A DNA stretch of 64,000 nucleotides from Bog-756 sp963713625 (GTDB taxonomy: Bacteria; Actinomycetota; Acidimicrobiia; Acidimicrobiales; RAAP-2): NCBI GenBank assembly GCA_963713625.1, contig CAVQMN010000001.1, positions 186,001 to 250,000 of the forward strand. The letters run 5' to 3'. How positions within the stretch are numbered: position 1 is the first letter of the stretch; each line of letters begins with the position of its first letter. The notes beneath the pieces are model-generated. The model saw only the letters and a program-made list of their open reading frames with translations. It had not been told where the DNA came from and did not search any database. Made by a program: the position numbers and the translations under genes. Below, one piece after another: positions 24,640 to 33,193 of this stretch.

Positions 24640-25771
24640 CTACAGCACCGACCGGAAGGCGGATTCGATTCCGTCCACCGTACGGGTCAGAGTGAACTGC
24701 TCGAGAACCCGCGATCGGCAGAAGCCGGCCAGCTCCGGCTCCTGCTCCCGCCAGTGGGCCAGGCCGGCCAGCTGCGTGGCCAACCCTTCGGCATCCTCCC
24801 GCTCGAACAGGAATCGCTCCAGCGGTCCGGTCAGGATCTCGGGAATGCCGCCGACCCGTGAGGCCAGGACCGGTCGACCGGTCGACAGGGCCTCGATGAC
24901 CGTCCGACCGAACGGCTCCTGCCAGACCGATGGCACCACCACCACATCGGAGGCGTGCAGGGGTGTGATCACGTCGCTGCGACCGGGGAGGAACCGTACG
25001 CTGTCGGTGGCCAACGTCCGCAGCTCGGCCTGGTAGCTGGCGGCGTCTCCTTCCACAGTGGACGAGCCGACCACCAGCAGCGTGGCCTCGTCGGGAGCGA
25101 AACGAAGGTGGCGCCAGGCGTCGAGCAGGACGTGCACCCCCTTCTCCCGGTCGAGCCGCCCGAAGTAGGTGACGACGAACGAGGCTTCCCGTCGATGTGG
25201 AGCGCGTGCCGGGCCGCCGACTGCTCCTCGTCCCCACCGAACGGGTATTCGTCCGGATCGACCCCGTTGAAGACCACCTCGACCTTGTCGGGGTCGAGTC
25301 CCGACCCGAGCCACAGGTCGGCCACGAACTGGGAGACCATGACGAAACGGTCGACATGGCGCCGCAACCTGTCGATCCGGCGCTGATTGAGGTGATCACT
25401 GTGCCCGTGCTCGTGGCAGACCACCGGGGCACCCGTGACCTTTCCGGCCGGGATGGCCCAGCCGGTGGACATGATCCGGTTCCCGTAGATGAGGTCCGGC
25501 CGGCGGCGGATGGTTTGCCACCGCCGCCGGCACCACCTTGGCCATCTGCTCTGGGTCGGCCCCTCCGCCCGGTCGGGTACCAGTAGTCGACTTCAGGGAC
25601 CTTGGTCACCGACTGGCAGAATCTCCGGTAGTCGGGGATGAGCGAGCCCGGGTCGCGATAGATGAGGTTGACCTGGTGGCCACGTCGGGCCAACTCGCGG
25701 CTCACCTGGTACACGTTGAGTTCCACGCCGCCCATCGGGCTGGTGCTGTGGACGTTGGTAACCAGCCTCAT
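24640..25771 (-). pseudogene. Family 4 glycosyltransferase, frameshifted
   Basis: A GT4 (GT-B fold) enzyme that starts MRLVTNVHSTSPMGGVELNV at 25771. Pieces in other frames continue with CHEHGHSDHLNQRRIDRL and VVFNGVDPDEYPFGG. The nucleotide-sugar domain is intact from about 25190 to the stop: VVTYFGRLDREKGVHVLLDAW, then EPFGRTVIEAL with the ExxxxxxxE pair, and a GGIPEIL loop. Frame changes lie near 25560, 25470 and 25190. It probably adds a sugar (retaining) to the polysaccharide precursor. If repaired it would be about 377 residues. Confidence 0.7.
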
Positions 25772-25875
25772 CGAGGGGCCCTTCTCCCGCAAACGGCCAC
25801 TTTGCCACAGCACCACCACCATCCCCGTCCGGTCGGACTCACGCGGAGGGGTCGGATCCGCCCCGTGGGATCGGA

Positions 25876-26925
25876 TCAAGTGGCCAACGACCGCCAGACC
25901 ACCGCATGGGCGGCCACGCTGGCGTCCCAGGTGAAGGTGGCCGCCCGCCGTCGACCGCGCTCGACCATCGACCGCACCTCGGGGCCGGCGGCCAACGCGG
26001 CCACCATTCCCTCCGCCAGGCCGGGACCGTCCGGTTCCACCAGGTAGGCGGCATCGCCGCACACCTCCGGCAGTGAGCTGCGCGCCGCAGCCACCACGGG
26101 TACGCCGACGGCCATGCCTTCCAGTGCCGGCAGTCCGAAGCCCTCGTAGGTCGAGGGGACGACGACCGCCGACGCCGCCGCCATCAGCCCCTGCACGGTC
26201 GCATCGTCCACCCGGCCCAGACGTACCGCCCCGGCCAGCGGGCCGAACAGCCGGTCCCGCCGGACGTCCTCGGGACCCACCAGTACCAGCGTGGCGTCAG
26301 GTCGGGCCGACCGGACCCGTGGCCACGCGTCGGCCAGGCCGGACAGGTTCTTGCGCTGCGTGCACCCGCCGGCGTGGAGGACCAAGGGCGGGACGATGCC
26401 CAGGGCCGCCAGCTCGGCGTCGGGCAGCGGCTCGGCCCCGAAGAATCGCCGGTTCACCCCGTTGTGGATGGCGACGGGCGAGGCGACACCGAGTTGTTCG
26501 GCCACCTCGTCCGCGGCGAACTGCGAAGGACAGATGACCACCGCGGCCCGGCGGGCCGAGGACACCGCGTCGGAGGGGAGCTGCCCCTCGTCGGGGAACC
26601 GCAAGGGCACGACGTCGTGGATGGTCAACACCTCGGGGTGAGGCGCCGGTGGCAGGCGCAGGTCCATCCGGTGGACGATGCCGCGGCCGCGGTAGATGAA
26701 CTGCCCGGCACCACGCCGGAGCGTCGGCGATGCACCGATGAGCAGCCGCGAGGGGATGCGCACCGTTCCGGCCAGCGGCGACCGCAGCGTCCGGACCACG
26801 ATCCGGTCCACCCGCCAGTCCGATCCGAGCTCGGCCGATGCCCGCTGACCGAGTTCTTCTTCATAGACCTGTTGGCCCATGGGCTGGCCCACGGCCAAGG
26901 TGGCCAGCGCCAATCGGGTGGTCAC
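25876..26925 (-). CDS. Family 4 glycosyltransferase
   Basis: The only uninterrupted glycosyltransferase of the cluster, about 349 residues. The sequence contains LTIHDVVPLRFPDEGQ, CPSQFAADEVAEQLGV, AIHNGVN, PPLVLHAGGCTQRKNLSGLADAW and the GT4 ExxxxxxxE motif in YEGFGLPALEGMA, with PVVAAARSSLPEVCGDAA following. These resemble mannosyltransferase-type GT4 proteins. GTG at 26925 is chosen because GAGG lies 8 bases upstream; GTG 26934 or upstream codons are alternatives because the frame is open to 27282. The 250-bp gap to the divergent PAP2 gene shows no clear element. Confidence 0.78.
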   Translation of the reverse strand: MTTRLALATLAVGQPMGQQVYEEELGQRASAELGSDWRVDRIVVRTLRSPLAGTVRIPSRLLIGASPTLRRGAGQFIYRGRGIVHRMDLRLPPAPHPEVLTIHDVVPLRFPDEGQLPSDAVSSARRAAVVICPSQFAADEVAEQLGVASPVAIHNGVNRRFFGAEPLPDAELAALGIVPPLVLHAGGCTQRKNLSGLADAWPRVRSARPDATLVLVGPEDVRRDRLFGPLAGAVRLGRVDDATVQGLMAAASAVVVPSTYEGFGLPALEGMAVGVPVVAAARSSLPEVCGDAAYLVEPDGPGLAEGMVAALAAGPEVRSMVERGRRRAATFTWDASVAAHAVVWRSLAT

Positions 26926-27175
26926 GGCCAGCACCTCGACGGCTGCTTCACCGGTGGTCGATGCGTCAGTGGTCGATGGGTCGGCGGATCCGCTGGTCGA
27001 TCGAGTTGTGCCTGCCGAAGCGGCGCCTGCCACCTCGGTCGGCACCCGTTCGGTGACGATGTCGGGCCGAGCGGAGAAGATGGGCCAGGTTAGCGTTCCC
27101 GAGACCCGGTGGGAACAGGTCCGTGGCCGCCGCGGCAGGGAGATTCCGAACGGGAGGGGTAGCTTTGAAGAGGTG

Positions 27176-27918
27176 GTGAGTCCGCTGGAAGCTGCCGACG
27201 TCCCCGCGGCACACGGCGCTCCGGCCGGTCCCACCGGCGGATGGCTCGAGGGGTCTCCGTGGGTCGCGGGACCGCCAGTCACTCCTCGAGCTGGCTGTCG
27301 GTGTCGCCCTGGTCGTGGTGGTGGCCGCCGTCGGGCTGTATGTCGCCCATCGCACCTCGGCCGGCCCGGTCGACCGGTGGGTGCAGGGCCTGTTGCCGCA
27401 GGGCCCCGGCACGTGGTTCACCTCGGTGACCTGGTTGCGCTACCCGGCGGTCACGCTGGCCGGTTCGGTCGTGGCCGCGGCGCTCGTCTTCCGCCGGGAC
27501 CGCCCACGGGCCGTCGCCTGTCTCGTCGGCCCGGCCCTCGCCCTGGTCACCAGTGAGCTCGTGATCAAGCCGGCGGTGGGCCGGACCCTCGGGGGGGCGT
27601 ACTCGTTCCCGTCGGGCTCGACGGTCGGTGCCGCCGCCCTGGCCGTGACTGGCCGTGCTGGCCGCTCCGCCCCGCTGGCGACGCGCCACGGTGGTGGTCG
27701 CCGTGCTGTTCGCACTGTGGATGTCAGCTGCCGTGGTGTCCCTCCGCTGGCACTATCCCAGCGACGCGCTGGCCGGCCTCGCCTACGGGCTGGCCGTGAT
27801 GCTGCTGGCCGACGGGTCGACCTGGAGGGTCGCCGTGCTCATGCGCCGTCGGAGGCGCCGTCGGCCCGGGGCGCCGGAGAGACGTCCGGACCGTCCGCCG
27901 CGGGAGGCCGGCGGATGA
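27176..27918 (+). pseudogene. PAP2-family membrane phosphatase, frameshifted
   Basis: A type 2 phosphatidic-acid phosphatase-like membrane protein. The first phosphatase motif is LVIKPAVGRTLGG, the second is FPSGSTVGA (Ser in place of the usual His of PSGH), and the third is SLRWHYPSDALAG. Hydrophobic spans precede and separate them. Frame changes are needed near 27280 and 27640. The family dephosphorylates lipid pyrophosphates such as undecaprenyl diphosphate, which suits a glycan cluster. The very basic tail overlaps the convergent gene by 80 bases. The PSGH change would reduce activity if real. Confidence 0.65.
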
Positions 27919-28363
27919 TGGCCACGGTGGATTGCGGGCTGTCCGGATCGAAGTGGAGATCGATGGGTTTGTCCGGATCGTCGGGCTCGTCCCGAGACTC
28001 GATGACGAACGGCACTTCCTTCTTCTGCGTCTGGAGGGCTTCTTTCAACCCGACGGCGATGCCGGTCATCACCGCCCCGGTAGCCGAGCGCTTCATCCAG
28101 TTACTGAAGCGGAGCGGATCCTTCCCCTGGCCGGGCTCCCCGGGCTTGCCGGCGTAGTCGGACTCTGCCACCCCTTCGGCTTCCACCCCATCGGTTTGCA
28201 CCCCTTCGGCTTCCACGCCATCGGCGCCATCATCTGGGGGCGGCCCTGGACGGACGAAGGTGTCGGTCTGTTCCCCTCCGTCAGAGGCGTTGATCCTTCC
28301 GTCCTCGCCGGAGGAGTGGTCCTTCCCGTCGGTGACCGGATCTGGTCTCGGGCTCGGCTCCAC
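27839..28363 (-). CDS. Conserved actinobacterial hypothetical protein
   Basis: A 174-residue protein with an acidic, low-complexity first half (DGVEAEGVQTDGVEAEGVAE is an internal repeat). The second half opens NWMKRSATGAVMTGIAVGLKEALQ and ends with short strands. The MKRSATGAVxTGIAxGL segment is recalled from short conserved actinobacterial proteins of unknown function; it could form one amphipathic or membrane-associated helix. GTG at 28363 is preceded by TACCGT 6 bases upstream. It is divergent from the DtxR-like gene and overlaps the end of the PAP2 gene. Confidence 0.65.
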   Translation of the reverse strand: MEPSPRPDPVTDGKDHSSGEDGRINASDGGEQTDTFVRPGPPPDDGADGVEAEGVQTDGVEAEGVAESDYAGKPGEPGQGKDPLRFSNWMKRSATGAVMTGIAVGLKEALQTQKKEVPFVIESRDEPDDPDKPIDLHFDPDSPQSTVAIIRRPPAADGPDVSPAPRADGASDGA

Positions 28364-28369
28364 CCTTCC

Positions 28370-28375
28370 ACGGTA
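28370..28375 (-). promoter_or_regulatory. Leaderless -10 box (TACCGT)
   Basis: TACCGT on the minus strand lies 6 bases before the GTG at 28363. Confidence 0.45.
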
Positions 28376-28497
28376 GTGCCGTGGGCCGGCCGGCACGCCG
28401 GCGCCCACCGGGCCGAGGCCCCGGCCTCCGGCTGGTTCCCGTCCGTGGACGGCCCCGCCCCGGGTGACGGCCCGATCCGCCGACAGCCCCCGTACCG

Positions 28498-28503
28498 TAG
28501 GAT
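28498..28503 (+). promoter_or_regulatory. Leaderless -10 box of the DtxR-like gene (TAGGAT)
   Basis: TAGGAT lies 7 bases before the GTG at 28511. A TACCGT at 28493-28498 overlaps it. No metal-box palindrome is obvious. Confidence 0.5.
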
Positions 28504-28510
28504 CGACCGC

Positions 28511-29170
28511 GTGCTGGACCGCTTCCATCCGCCCGTCGAGGAGTACCTCGAGACCATCTTCGCCCTGGAGGAAGAAGGCATTCCGGTGATCCAGGCCCGC
28601 CTGGCCGAACGTCTGGGCAAGGCGGCCCCGTCGGTGTCGGAGATGCTCGATCGCCTCGAGGCCGACGATCTCATCGTGCGCAGCGCCCGCCAGATCGCCA
28701 TGACCCCGAAGGGTGCCGCCCTGGCCCAGGGTGTCGTGCGTAAACACCGCCTGGCCGAGCGCCTGCTGGTCGACATCATCGGGCTCGACTGGGACAAGGC
28801 CCACCTGGAAGCCGGTCGTTGGGAGCACGTGATCTCCGACGATGTCGAGGATCGGCTGGTCGTGCTCCTCGGCAATCCCACCACCTGTCCTCACGGCAAC
28901 CCCATCCCCGGGGTCGAGCCGGTGGGTCCCGAGCAGCGTCGCCTGGCCGAAGCCCAGCCCGGCGAGCGGATCCGCCTCGAGCGGATCACCGAGAGCGTCG
29001 AGCACGAAGCCGCGTCCCTGTCCTACCTCGGGGATCACGGCCTGACCCCGGGCACGACCGCGCTCATCCAGGCCCGGGCCCCGGACGGCACCCTGACCCT
29101 GGAGGTCGGCGGGGCTTCGATCGCCCTCGGTCCGGCCATGACCCAGCGGATGTTCGTGGCCACGGCCTGA
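28511..29170 (+). CDS. DtxR/IdeR-family metal-dependent transcriptional regulator
   Basis: A 219-residue iron- or manganese-responsive repressor. The amino-terminal winged helix reads EEYLETIFALEEEG then QARLAERLGKAAPSVSEMLDRL. The dimerisation and metal domain has LAERLLVDIIGLDWDKAHLEA, WEHVISDDVEDRLV and NPTTCPHGNPIPG, all typical of DtxR/IdeR. A carboxyl SH3-like (FeoA-type) domain is present (PGTTALIQARAPDGTLTLEV). Full-length three-domain form. The preceding frame is open far upstream, but GTG 28511 fits the family start. Iron versus manganese cannot be decided. Confidence 0.9.
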   Translation: MLDRFHPPVEEYLETIFALEEEGIPVIQARLAERLGKAAPSVSEMLDRLEADDLIVRSARQIAMTPKGAALAQGVVRKHRLAERLLVDIIGLDWDKAHLEAGRWEHVISDDVEDRLVVLLGNPTTCPHGNPIPGVEPVGPEQRRLAEAQPGERIRLERITESVEHEAASLSYLGDHGLTPGTTALIQARAPDGTLTLEVGGASIALGPAMTQRMFVATA

Positions 29171-29236
29171 CCTCACGCCGGCCCCGGCTACGGCCACGGA
29201 AATCGGCGCCGCCGGTCGATGACAATCCGGGACCGT

Positions 29237-29263
29237 TCAGCACTCACTAGAGTGGAGTGCCAA
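29237..29263. promoter_or_regulatory. CIRCE element (HrcA operator)
   Basis: TCAGCACTC, nine bases, GAGTGCCAA: the GCACTC-N9-GAGTGC core is a perfect inverted repeat matching the CIRCE consensus. It lies about 65 bases before the hrcA ATG. The spacer contains TAGAGT (29248-29253), a possible -10 box, so HrcA binding would cover the promoter of hrcA-dnaJ. Confidence 0.93.
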
Positions 29264-29328
29264 CACGGGGCATCGCCGATTTCGACCGGACCGGCCGGGC
29301 GGAGCGTCGAGCCCCGGACCGGACACCT

Positions 29329-30390
29329 ATGGCAGCCACCGACAACAGCCGAACCGAGGACCCCGCCGACGTCGGAGGGCTCGACGCCCGCAAGGCGGCC
29401 ATCCTCAACGCCGTGGTCACCGAGTACATCGGCTCGGCCCAGCCCGTGGGATCCCAGCACGTGGTGGACGCGCCCGGCGTGAGCGTGTCGTCAGCCACCG
29501 TCCGTTCGGACATGGCCGCCCTCGAGCGCGACGGATTTCTGGCCCAGCCGCATACCAGCGCGGGACGGATCCCCACCGACAAGGGCTACCGGTTCTTCGT
29601 CGACCACCTGGCCGGGACGGGCTCCCTCGATCCCAACGGGCGCCAACAGGTGCGGCAGTTCTTCAGGCACGCCCACGGCGAGATCGAGATGATGCTCGAA
29701 CGGACCTCGGGGTTGCTGGCCGATCTCACCGACTGCACGGCCATGGTGGTGGGGCCGTCCCACGAGTCGGCCGCCATCCGCTCGGTCCAGCTCGTGGGCC
29801 TGGGCCCGCGGGTCGCTCTGGTGGTCGTGGTGCTGGCCGACGGTGCCGTCCAGAAGCAGTCGGTCGAGTTCGCCGACGAGGTCGATGAGGTGGTCCTGTC
29901 CGCGGCCGCCGCCCGCCTGGCCGCCCACTCGCTCGGCGTGCCACTGACCAAGGTGGGCCCGAAGGTGGCCACCACCGGCGATCCGGCCACCGATGCGGTG
30001 GTGGCGGCAGGGCTCGACGCCCTGCGGACCCTCGGGAGCTCAGAAGGTGGGGATCAACTCTTCGTGGGCGGCTCCTCCCGGATGGTCGCCGCCTTCGACG
30101 CGGTCGAGACGGTTCGCTCGGTGCTGAGCATCCTCGAGCAACAACTCGTCGTGGTCACGCTCCTGCGGGACATCCTCGACACCGGGCTGTCAGTGGCCAT
30201 CGGCACCGAGCACGGCATGGAACCGCTGGCGTCCTGCGCCATCGTGGTGATGCCGGTGTCGGTCGACGGGATGGAGGGTGGCACCATCGGGCTGCTCGGC
30301 CCCACCCGCATGAACTATCCGCTGGCCCTGGCCGCCGCCCGGGTGGTCGGTGACCGGTTGGGTGAACGGCTGAGCGAGTCAGGTCGATGA
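29329..30390 (+). CDS. hrcA: Heat-inducible transcriptional repressor HrcA
   Basis: A 353-residue HrcA, which represses heat-shock genes through CIRCE and depends on GroEL for activity. The amino-terminal winged helix includes AILNAVVTEYIGSAQPVGSQ and VSSATVRSDMAALERDGFL, then QPHTSAGRIPTDKGYRFFVD, an HrcA hallmark. The effector domain ends with GTIGLLGPTRMNYPLALAA. ATG at 29329 (MAATDNSRTED) is used; the frame is open upstream through the CIRCE element. Next is dnaJ, 19 bases downstream. Autoregulation through the CIRCE is expected. Confidence 0.95.
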   Translation: MAATDNSRTEDPADVGGLDARKAAILNAVVTEYIGSAQPVGSQHVVDAPGVSVSSATVRSDMAALERDGFLAQPHTSAGRIPTDKGYRFFVDHLAGTGSLDPNGRQQVRQFFRHAHGEIEMMLERTSGLLADLTDCTAMVVGPSHESAAIRSVQLVGLGPRVALVVVVLADGAVQKQSVEFADEVDEVVLSAAAARLAAHSLGVPLTKVGPKVATTGDPATDAVVAAGLDALRTLGSSEGGDQLFVGGSSRMVAAFDAVETVRSVLSILEQQLVVVTLLRDILDTGLSVAIGTEHGMEPLASCAIVVMPVSVDGMEGGTIGLLGPTRMNYPLALAAARVVGDRLGERLSESGR

Positions 30391-30409
30391 GTCCGAGGAG
30401 CCCGCAACG

Positions 30410-31549
30410 GTGACCGACGCCAACCTGTATGCCGTTCTCGGCGTGCGCAGCGATGCTTCCGACGAGGAGCTCAAGCGGGCCTATCGGGCCAAGGCGCGCG
30501 AGTTCCATCCCGATGCCAACCATGACGACGACGGGAGCGCGGAACGGTTCAAAGAGGTCAGCCTGGCCTACGAGGTCCTGAAGGATCCCGAGCGCCGGGC
30601 CCGCTACGACCGCTATGGCGCCGAAGGGGTCTTCGGTCCCGGTGCCGGCGGCGGCGCGCCGGGCGACCCGTTCGCCGGCGGCCTGGGCGACCTGTTCGAC
30701 GCCTTCTTCAACGGCATGGGCGGACCGGGCGCCGGTGGGCGGCGCCGGACCGGGCCGGTTCCGGGTCCCGACGCGGAGATGGTCCTGCGCCTCGGCTTCA
30801 AAGAGGCTGTCTTCGGTGTGGCCCGTCAGGTGGAGGTCGAGACACCGGTGCACTGCGACACCTGCGAAGGTTCCGGGGCCCAGCCGGGCACCTCGGCCGT
30901 CCGGTGCCCGGAGTGCCAGGGGGCGGGCGAGCTGCGCCGCATGCGCCAGTCGATCCTCGGCCAGGTGATCACCGCGGTGCCGTGCCAACGCTGCCAGGGC
31001 ACCGGTCAGTTCATCGAGCATCCGTGTGCCGACTGCCGTGGCGAGGGAAGACGCAACGAGCACCGGACGTTGACGGTCGACATTCCCGCCGGCGTGGACG
31101 AAGGCTCGACCCTCCGCCTGTCCGGTCACGGCCCGGCGGGATTCCGCGGTGGGCCCAACGGGGCCCTCTTCGTGCACGTGTCGGTGATGCCCGACCCCGC
31201 CTTCGAACGCTCGGGCGTGGACCTGCACGCCTCGGTTCGGGTCCCGGTGGCGTTGGCCGCGTTGGGAGGAAGCGTGGTCTTCGAGACACTGGAGGACACC
31301 CGGGACCTGGCCATCGCCGCCGGCACGCAGTCAGGGGCGGTGATCCCGCTGAAGGGGATGGGCGTGCCCAAGCTCCACGGACGCGGTCGTGGCGACCTCT
31401 TCGTGCACGTGCAGGTGGACACACCCACCGACCTCGACGAGCACCAGAAGCAGCTGCTGGCATCGCTGGCCGAAGCCCGCGGCGAGGATCTGGGTTCGGC
31501 ACCGCAGAACGAGGGGATCTTCTCGAAGCTGCGTTCGGCCCTGAGCTGA
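30410..31549 (+). CDS. dnaJ: Molecular chaperone DnaJ
   Basis: A 379-residue type I J-protein that stimulates DnaK ATPase. The J domain carries the HPD motif in REFHPDANHDDDG near residue 35. A Gly-rich linker with an FGPGAGGG to FFNGMGG stretch follows, then four zinc repeats CDTCEGSG, CPECQGAG, CQRCQGTG and CADCRGEG, and the substrate-binding beta domains. GTG at 30410 is the start. It follows hrcA directly, so it is in the CIRCE-controlled operon. No dnaK or grpE is in the window; actinobacteria often have a second dnaJ with those. Confidence 0.96.
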   Translation: MTDANLYAVLGVRSDASDEELKRAYRAKAREFHPDANHDDDGSAERFKEVSLAYEVLKDPERRARYDRYGAEGVFGPGAGGGAPGDPFAGGLGDLFDAFFNGMGGPGAGGRRRTGPVPGPDAEMVLRLGFKEAVFGVARQVEVETPVHCDTCEGSGAQPGTSAVRCPECQGAGELRRMRQSILGQVITAVPCQRCQGTGQFIEHPCADCRGEGRRNEHRTLTVDIPAGVDEGSTLRLSGHGPAGFRGGPNGALFVHVSVMPDPAFERSGVDLHASVRVPVALAALGGSVVFETLEDTRDLAIAAGTQSGAVIPLKGMGVPKLHGRGRGDLFVHVQVDTPTDLDEHQKQLLASLAEARGEDLGSAPQNEGIFSKLRSALS

Positions 31550-31551
31550 CC

Positions 31552-32457
31552 ATGGTCGGGGGAGCGGCGGGAACGGCCGGCGCCAGCCCCGATCCCGCCG
31601 ACGCCAACGCCGACTCGGCCGATGTCGAACCCGATCCCGCCGACGCCAACGCCGACTCGGCCGACGTCGACCCCGATCCCATCCTCGCCGGTCCCGATCC
31701 CATCCTCGTCTCGGCCAAGGCCATGGTCTTCGTGGACGACCCGGCGGCACCCGTACTCACCCCGGGCGACGCCCGTCACCTGCTCGACGTGTTGCGGCTG
31801 CGCCCGGGCGAGGTGGTGGTGGCCGGTGACGGCGCCGGATCGTGGGTCCCGTGCCGGGTGGCGGCGGCCACCGGTGCCGGAAGCCCGCCCGACCCGGGGG
31901 CCGTCCTCGTCCCGGACGGGGGTATGAGCACCGTGCCGAGGCCGCGACCGGCGATCACCGTGGCCTTCGTGCCGGCCAAGGGGGACCGACCCGATTGGGT
32001 CGTCCAGAAGCTCACCGAACTGGGAGTGGACCGGATCGTCCCCATCCGGTCGCGCCGATCGGTGGTCCGCTGGGAGGGGGACCGGGCCGAACGGGCCGTC
32101 GAACGGCTGCGCCGGATCTCCCGCGAGGCCGCCGCCCAGTCCCGGCGAGCGTGGTGGCCCGAGGTGGCCGAGGTCACGACCGTGGAGGCCATGGCCTCGA
32201 CGATGGGAGGGGCGCCGTCTCTGGCCCATCCCGGAGGGCAACGTCCATCCCTGTCCCATCCGGTGATCGCCATCGGGCCCGAAGGCGGTTGGGACGACGA
32301 CGAACTGGGCCGCGCCGCGGGCACGGTGGGACTGGGCCCGACCGTGCTCCGGGCCGAGACCGCGGCCGTCGTGGCAGGCACGATCCTGTGCGCTCTTCGC
32401 AGCGGTGTGGTTGTGACCCTTGCGCAACCACGCTCCGTGAGCAAAACTACTACGTAG
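31552..32457 (+). CDS. rsmE: 16S rRNA (uracil-1498-N3)-methyltransferase RsmE
   Basis: A SPOUT methyltransferase that modifies U1498 of 16S rRNA. The family core is present: VTPGD-like ARHLLDVLRLRPGEVVVAGDG, VAFVPAKGDRPDWVVQKLTELGVDRI, and the knot signature VIAIGPEGGWDDDELGRA with LRAETAAVVA. It follows dnaJ by 2 bases, a widely conserved order. The first 57 residues encoded from ATG 31552 are an Ala/Asp-rich repeat tract not found in the family; the in-frame ATG at 31723 (MVFVDDPAAP) is a normal RsmE start and may be the real one. Confidence 0.9.
   Translation: MVGGAAGTAGASPDPADANADSADVEPDPADANADSADVDPDPILAGPDPILVSAKAMVFVDDPAAPVLTPGDARHLLDVLRLRPGEVVVAGDGAGSWVPCRVAAATGAGSPPDPGAVLVPDGGMSTVPRPRPAITVAFVPAKGDRPDWVVQKLTELGVDRIVPIRSRRSVVRWEGDRAERAVERLRRISREAAAQSRRAWWPEVAEVTTVEAMASTMGGAPSLAHPGGQRPSLSHPVIAIGPEGGWDDDELGRAAGTVGLGPTVLRAETAAVVAGTILCALRSGVVVTLAQPRSVSKTTT
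31591..31674. repeat. Two 42-bp tandem repeats in the rsmE 5-prime region
   Basis: Copies at 31591-31632 and 31633-31674 encode DPADANADSADVEP and DPADANADSADVDP; two 21-bp partial units (DPILAGP, DPILVSA) follow. In frame with rsmE but outside the conserved domain. Confidence 0.8.
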
Positions 32458-32575
32458 AGGGACAGGGGCTCCTGTTGGGGAGGACGGTCGTGCGCCGAAG
32501 ACGTACGTATCGATCGCTCGTAGTCGAACATGTGCCTGCGTCACAGTAAGAGGACCGGAGCTCAGGGGCGATCGG

Positions 32576-32581
32576 TACAGT
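32576..32581 (+). promoter_or_regulatory. Possible -10 box of the bldD-like gene (TACAGT)
   Basis: TACAGT lies 15 bases before the ATG at 32597, with GGAGG between. A short inverted repeat ACAGG/CCTGT occurs further upstream at about 32461-32474, just after rsmE. Confidence 0.35.
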
Positions 32582-32596
32582 TCACCGGAGGTGCGC

Positions 32597-33193
32597 ATGA
32601 CGGTAATTGACAAGGGCGTCAACCAGATCGACGACGATGACGAACAGGAAGAGGCGGCCCGGATCGCCTACGCCCAGGCGGTGGGGGCGCGTTTGCGGAC
32701 CATGCGCAAGCAGATGCGACTCTCCCTGCAGGCGGTGGAGGCCATGTCGGAGCAGGAGTTCAAGGCGTCCGTACTCGGAGCCTACGAGCGGGGCGAGCGG
32801 GCCATCTCCGTGCCCCGCCTCCAGCGGCTGGCCAAGCTGTACGACGTTCCCGTGGACCAGCTCCTCCCGCCCGACGACGTGGTGGCCACCCGCTGGGGCG
32901 CGGCCGGATCCACCGAGGAGGTGGCCCCGCTCAGCGCCCGGCGCGCCATCCAGGCCGGATCGGGAGCGGACAAGGTGGCCATCGACCTGACCAAGCTCCA
33001 TACGGTGAGCGGACCCGAACGCGACCTGCTCCGCCGGTTCCTCAGCATGATCCAGGTGCACCGGCAGGACTTCAACGGCAGGATGATCACCATCCGGGCC
33101 GAGGACGTGCGGGCCATCGCCTGCCTGTTCGGGGTGACCCCGGACAGCATGGGCTCCCGCCTGGATGAGCTCGGGCTCCTCGTCAACGTCTGA
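32597..33193 (+). CDS. bldD: BldD-like developmental regulator, XRE-type
   Basis: A 198-residue DNA-binding protein resembling Streptomyces BldD along both domains. The helix-turn-helix is ARLRTMRKQMRLSLQAVEAM then VLGAYERGERAISVPRLQRL at residues 31-78. The carboxyl domain DKVAIDLTKLHTV...RRFLSMIQVHRQDFNG matches the BldD cyclic-di-GMP-binding domain. The Streptomyces signature RGD-x8-RQDD appears here as RQD-x8-RAED (residues 156-170), keeping both Arg and the outer Asp. The acidic lead (IDDDDEQEE) is extra. GGAGG precedes the ATG. Its stop overlaps the next ATG (TGATG). Confidence 0.85.
   Translation: MTVIDKGVNQIDDDDEQEEAARIAYAQAVGARLRTMRKQMRLSLQAVEAMSEQEFKASVLGAYERGERAISVPRLQRLAKLYDVPVDQLLPPDDVVATRWGAAGSTEEVAPLSARRAIQAGSGADKVAIDLTKLHTVSGPERDLLRRFLSMIQVHRQDFNGRMITIRAEDVRAIACLFGVTPDSMGSRLDELGLLVNV

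Noticed and set aside
24640..27282. Programmed frameshifting or phase variation as the cause of the shifts in the glycan cluster
   Set aside because: Too many shifts at varied sequences, with no slippery heptamers or long homopolymer tracts at consistent places.
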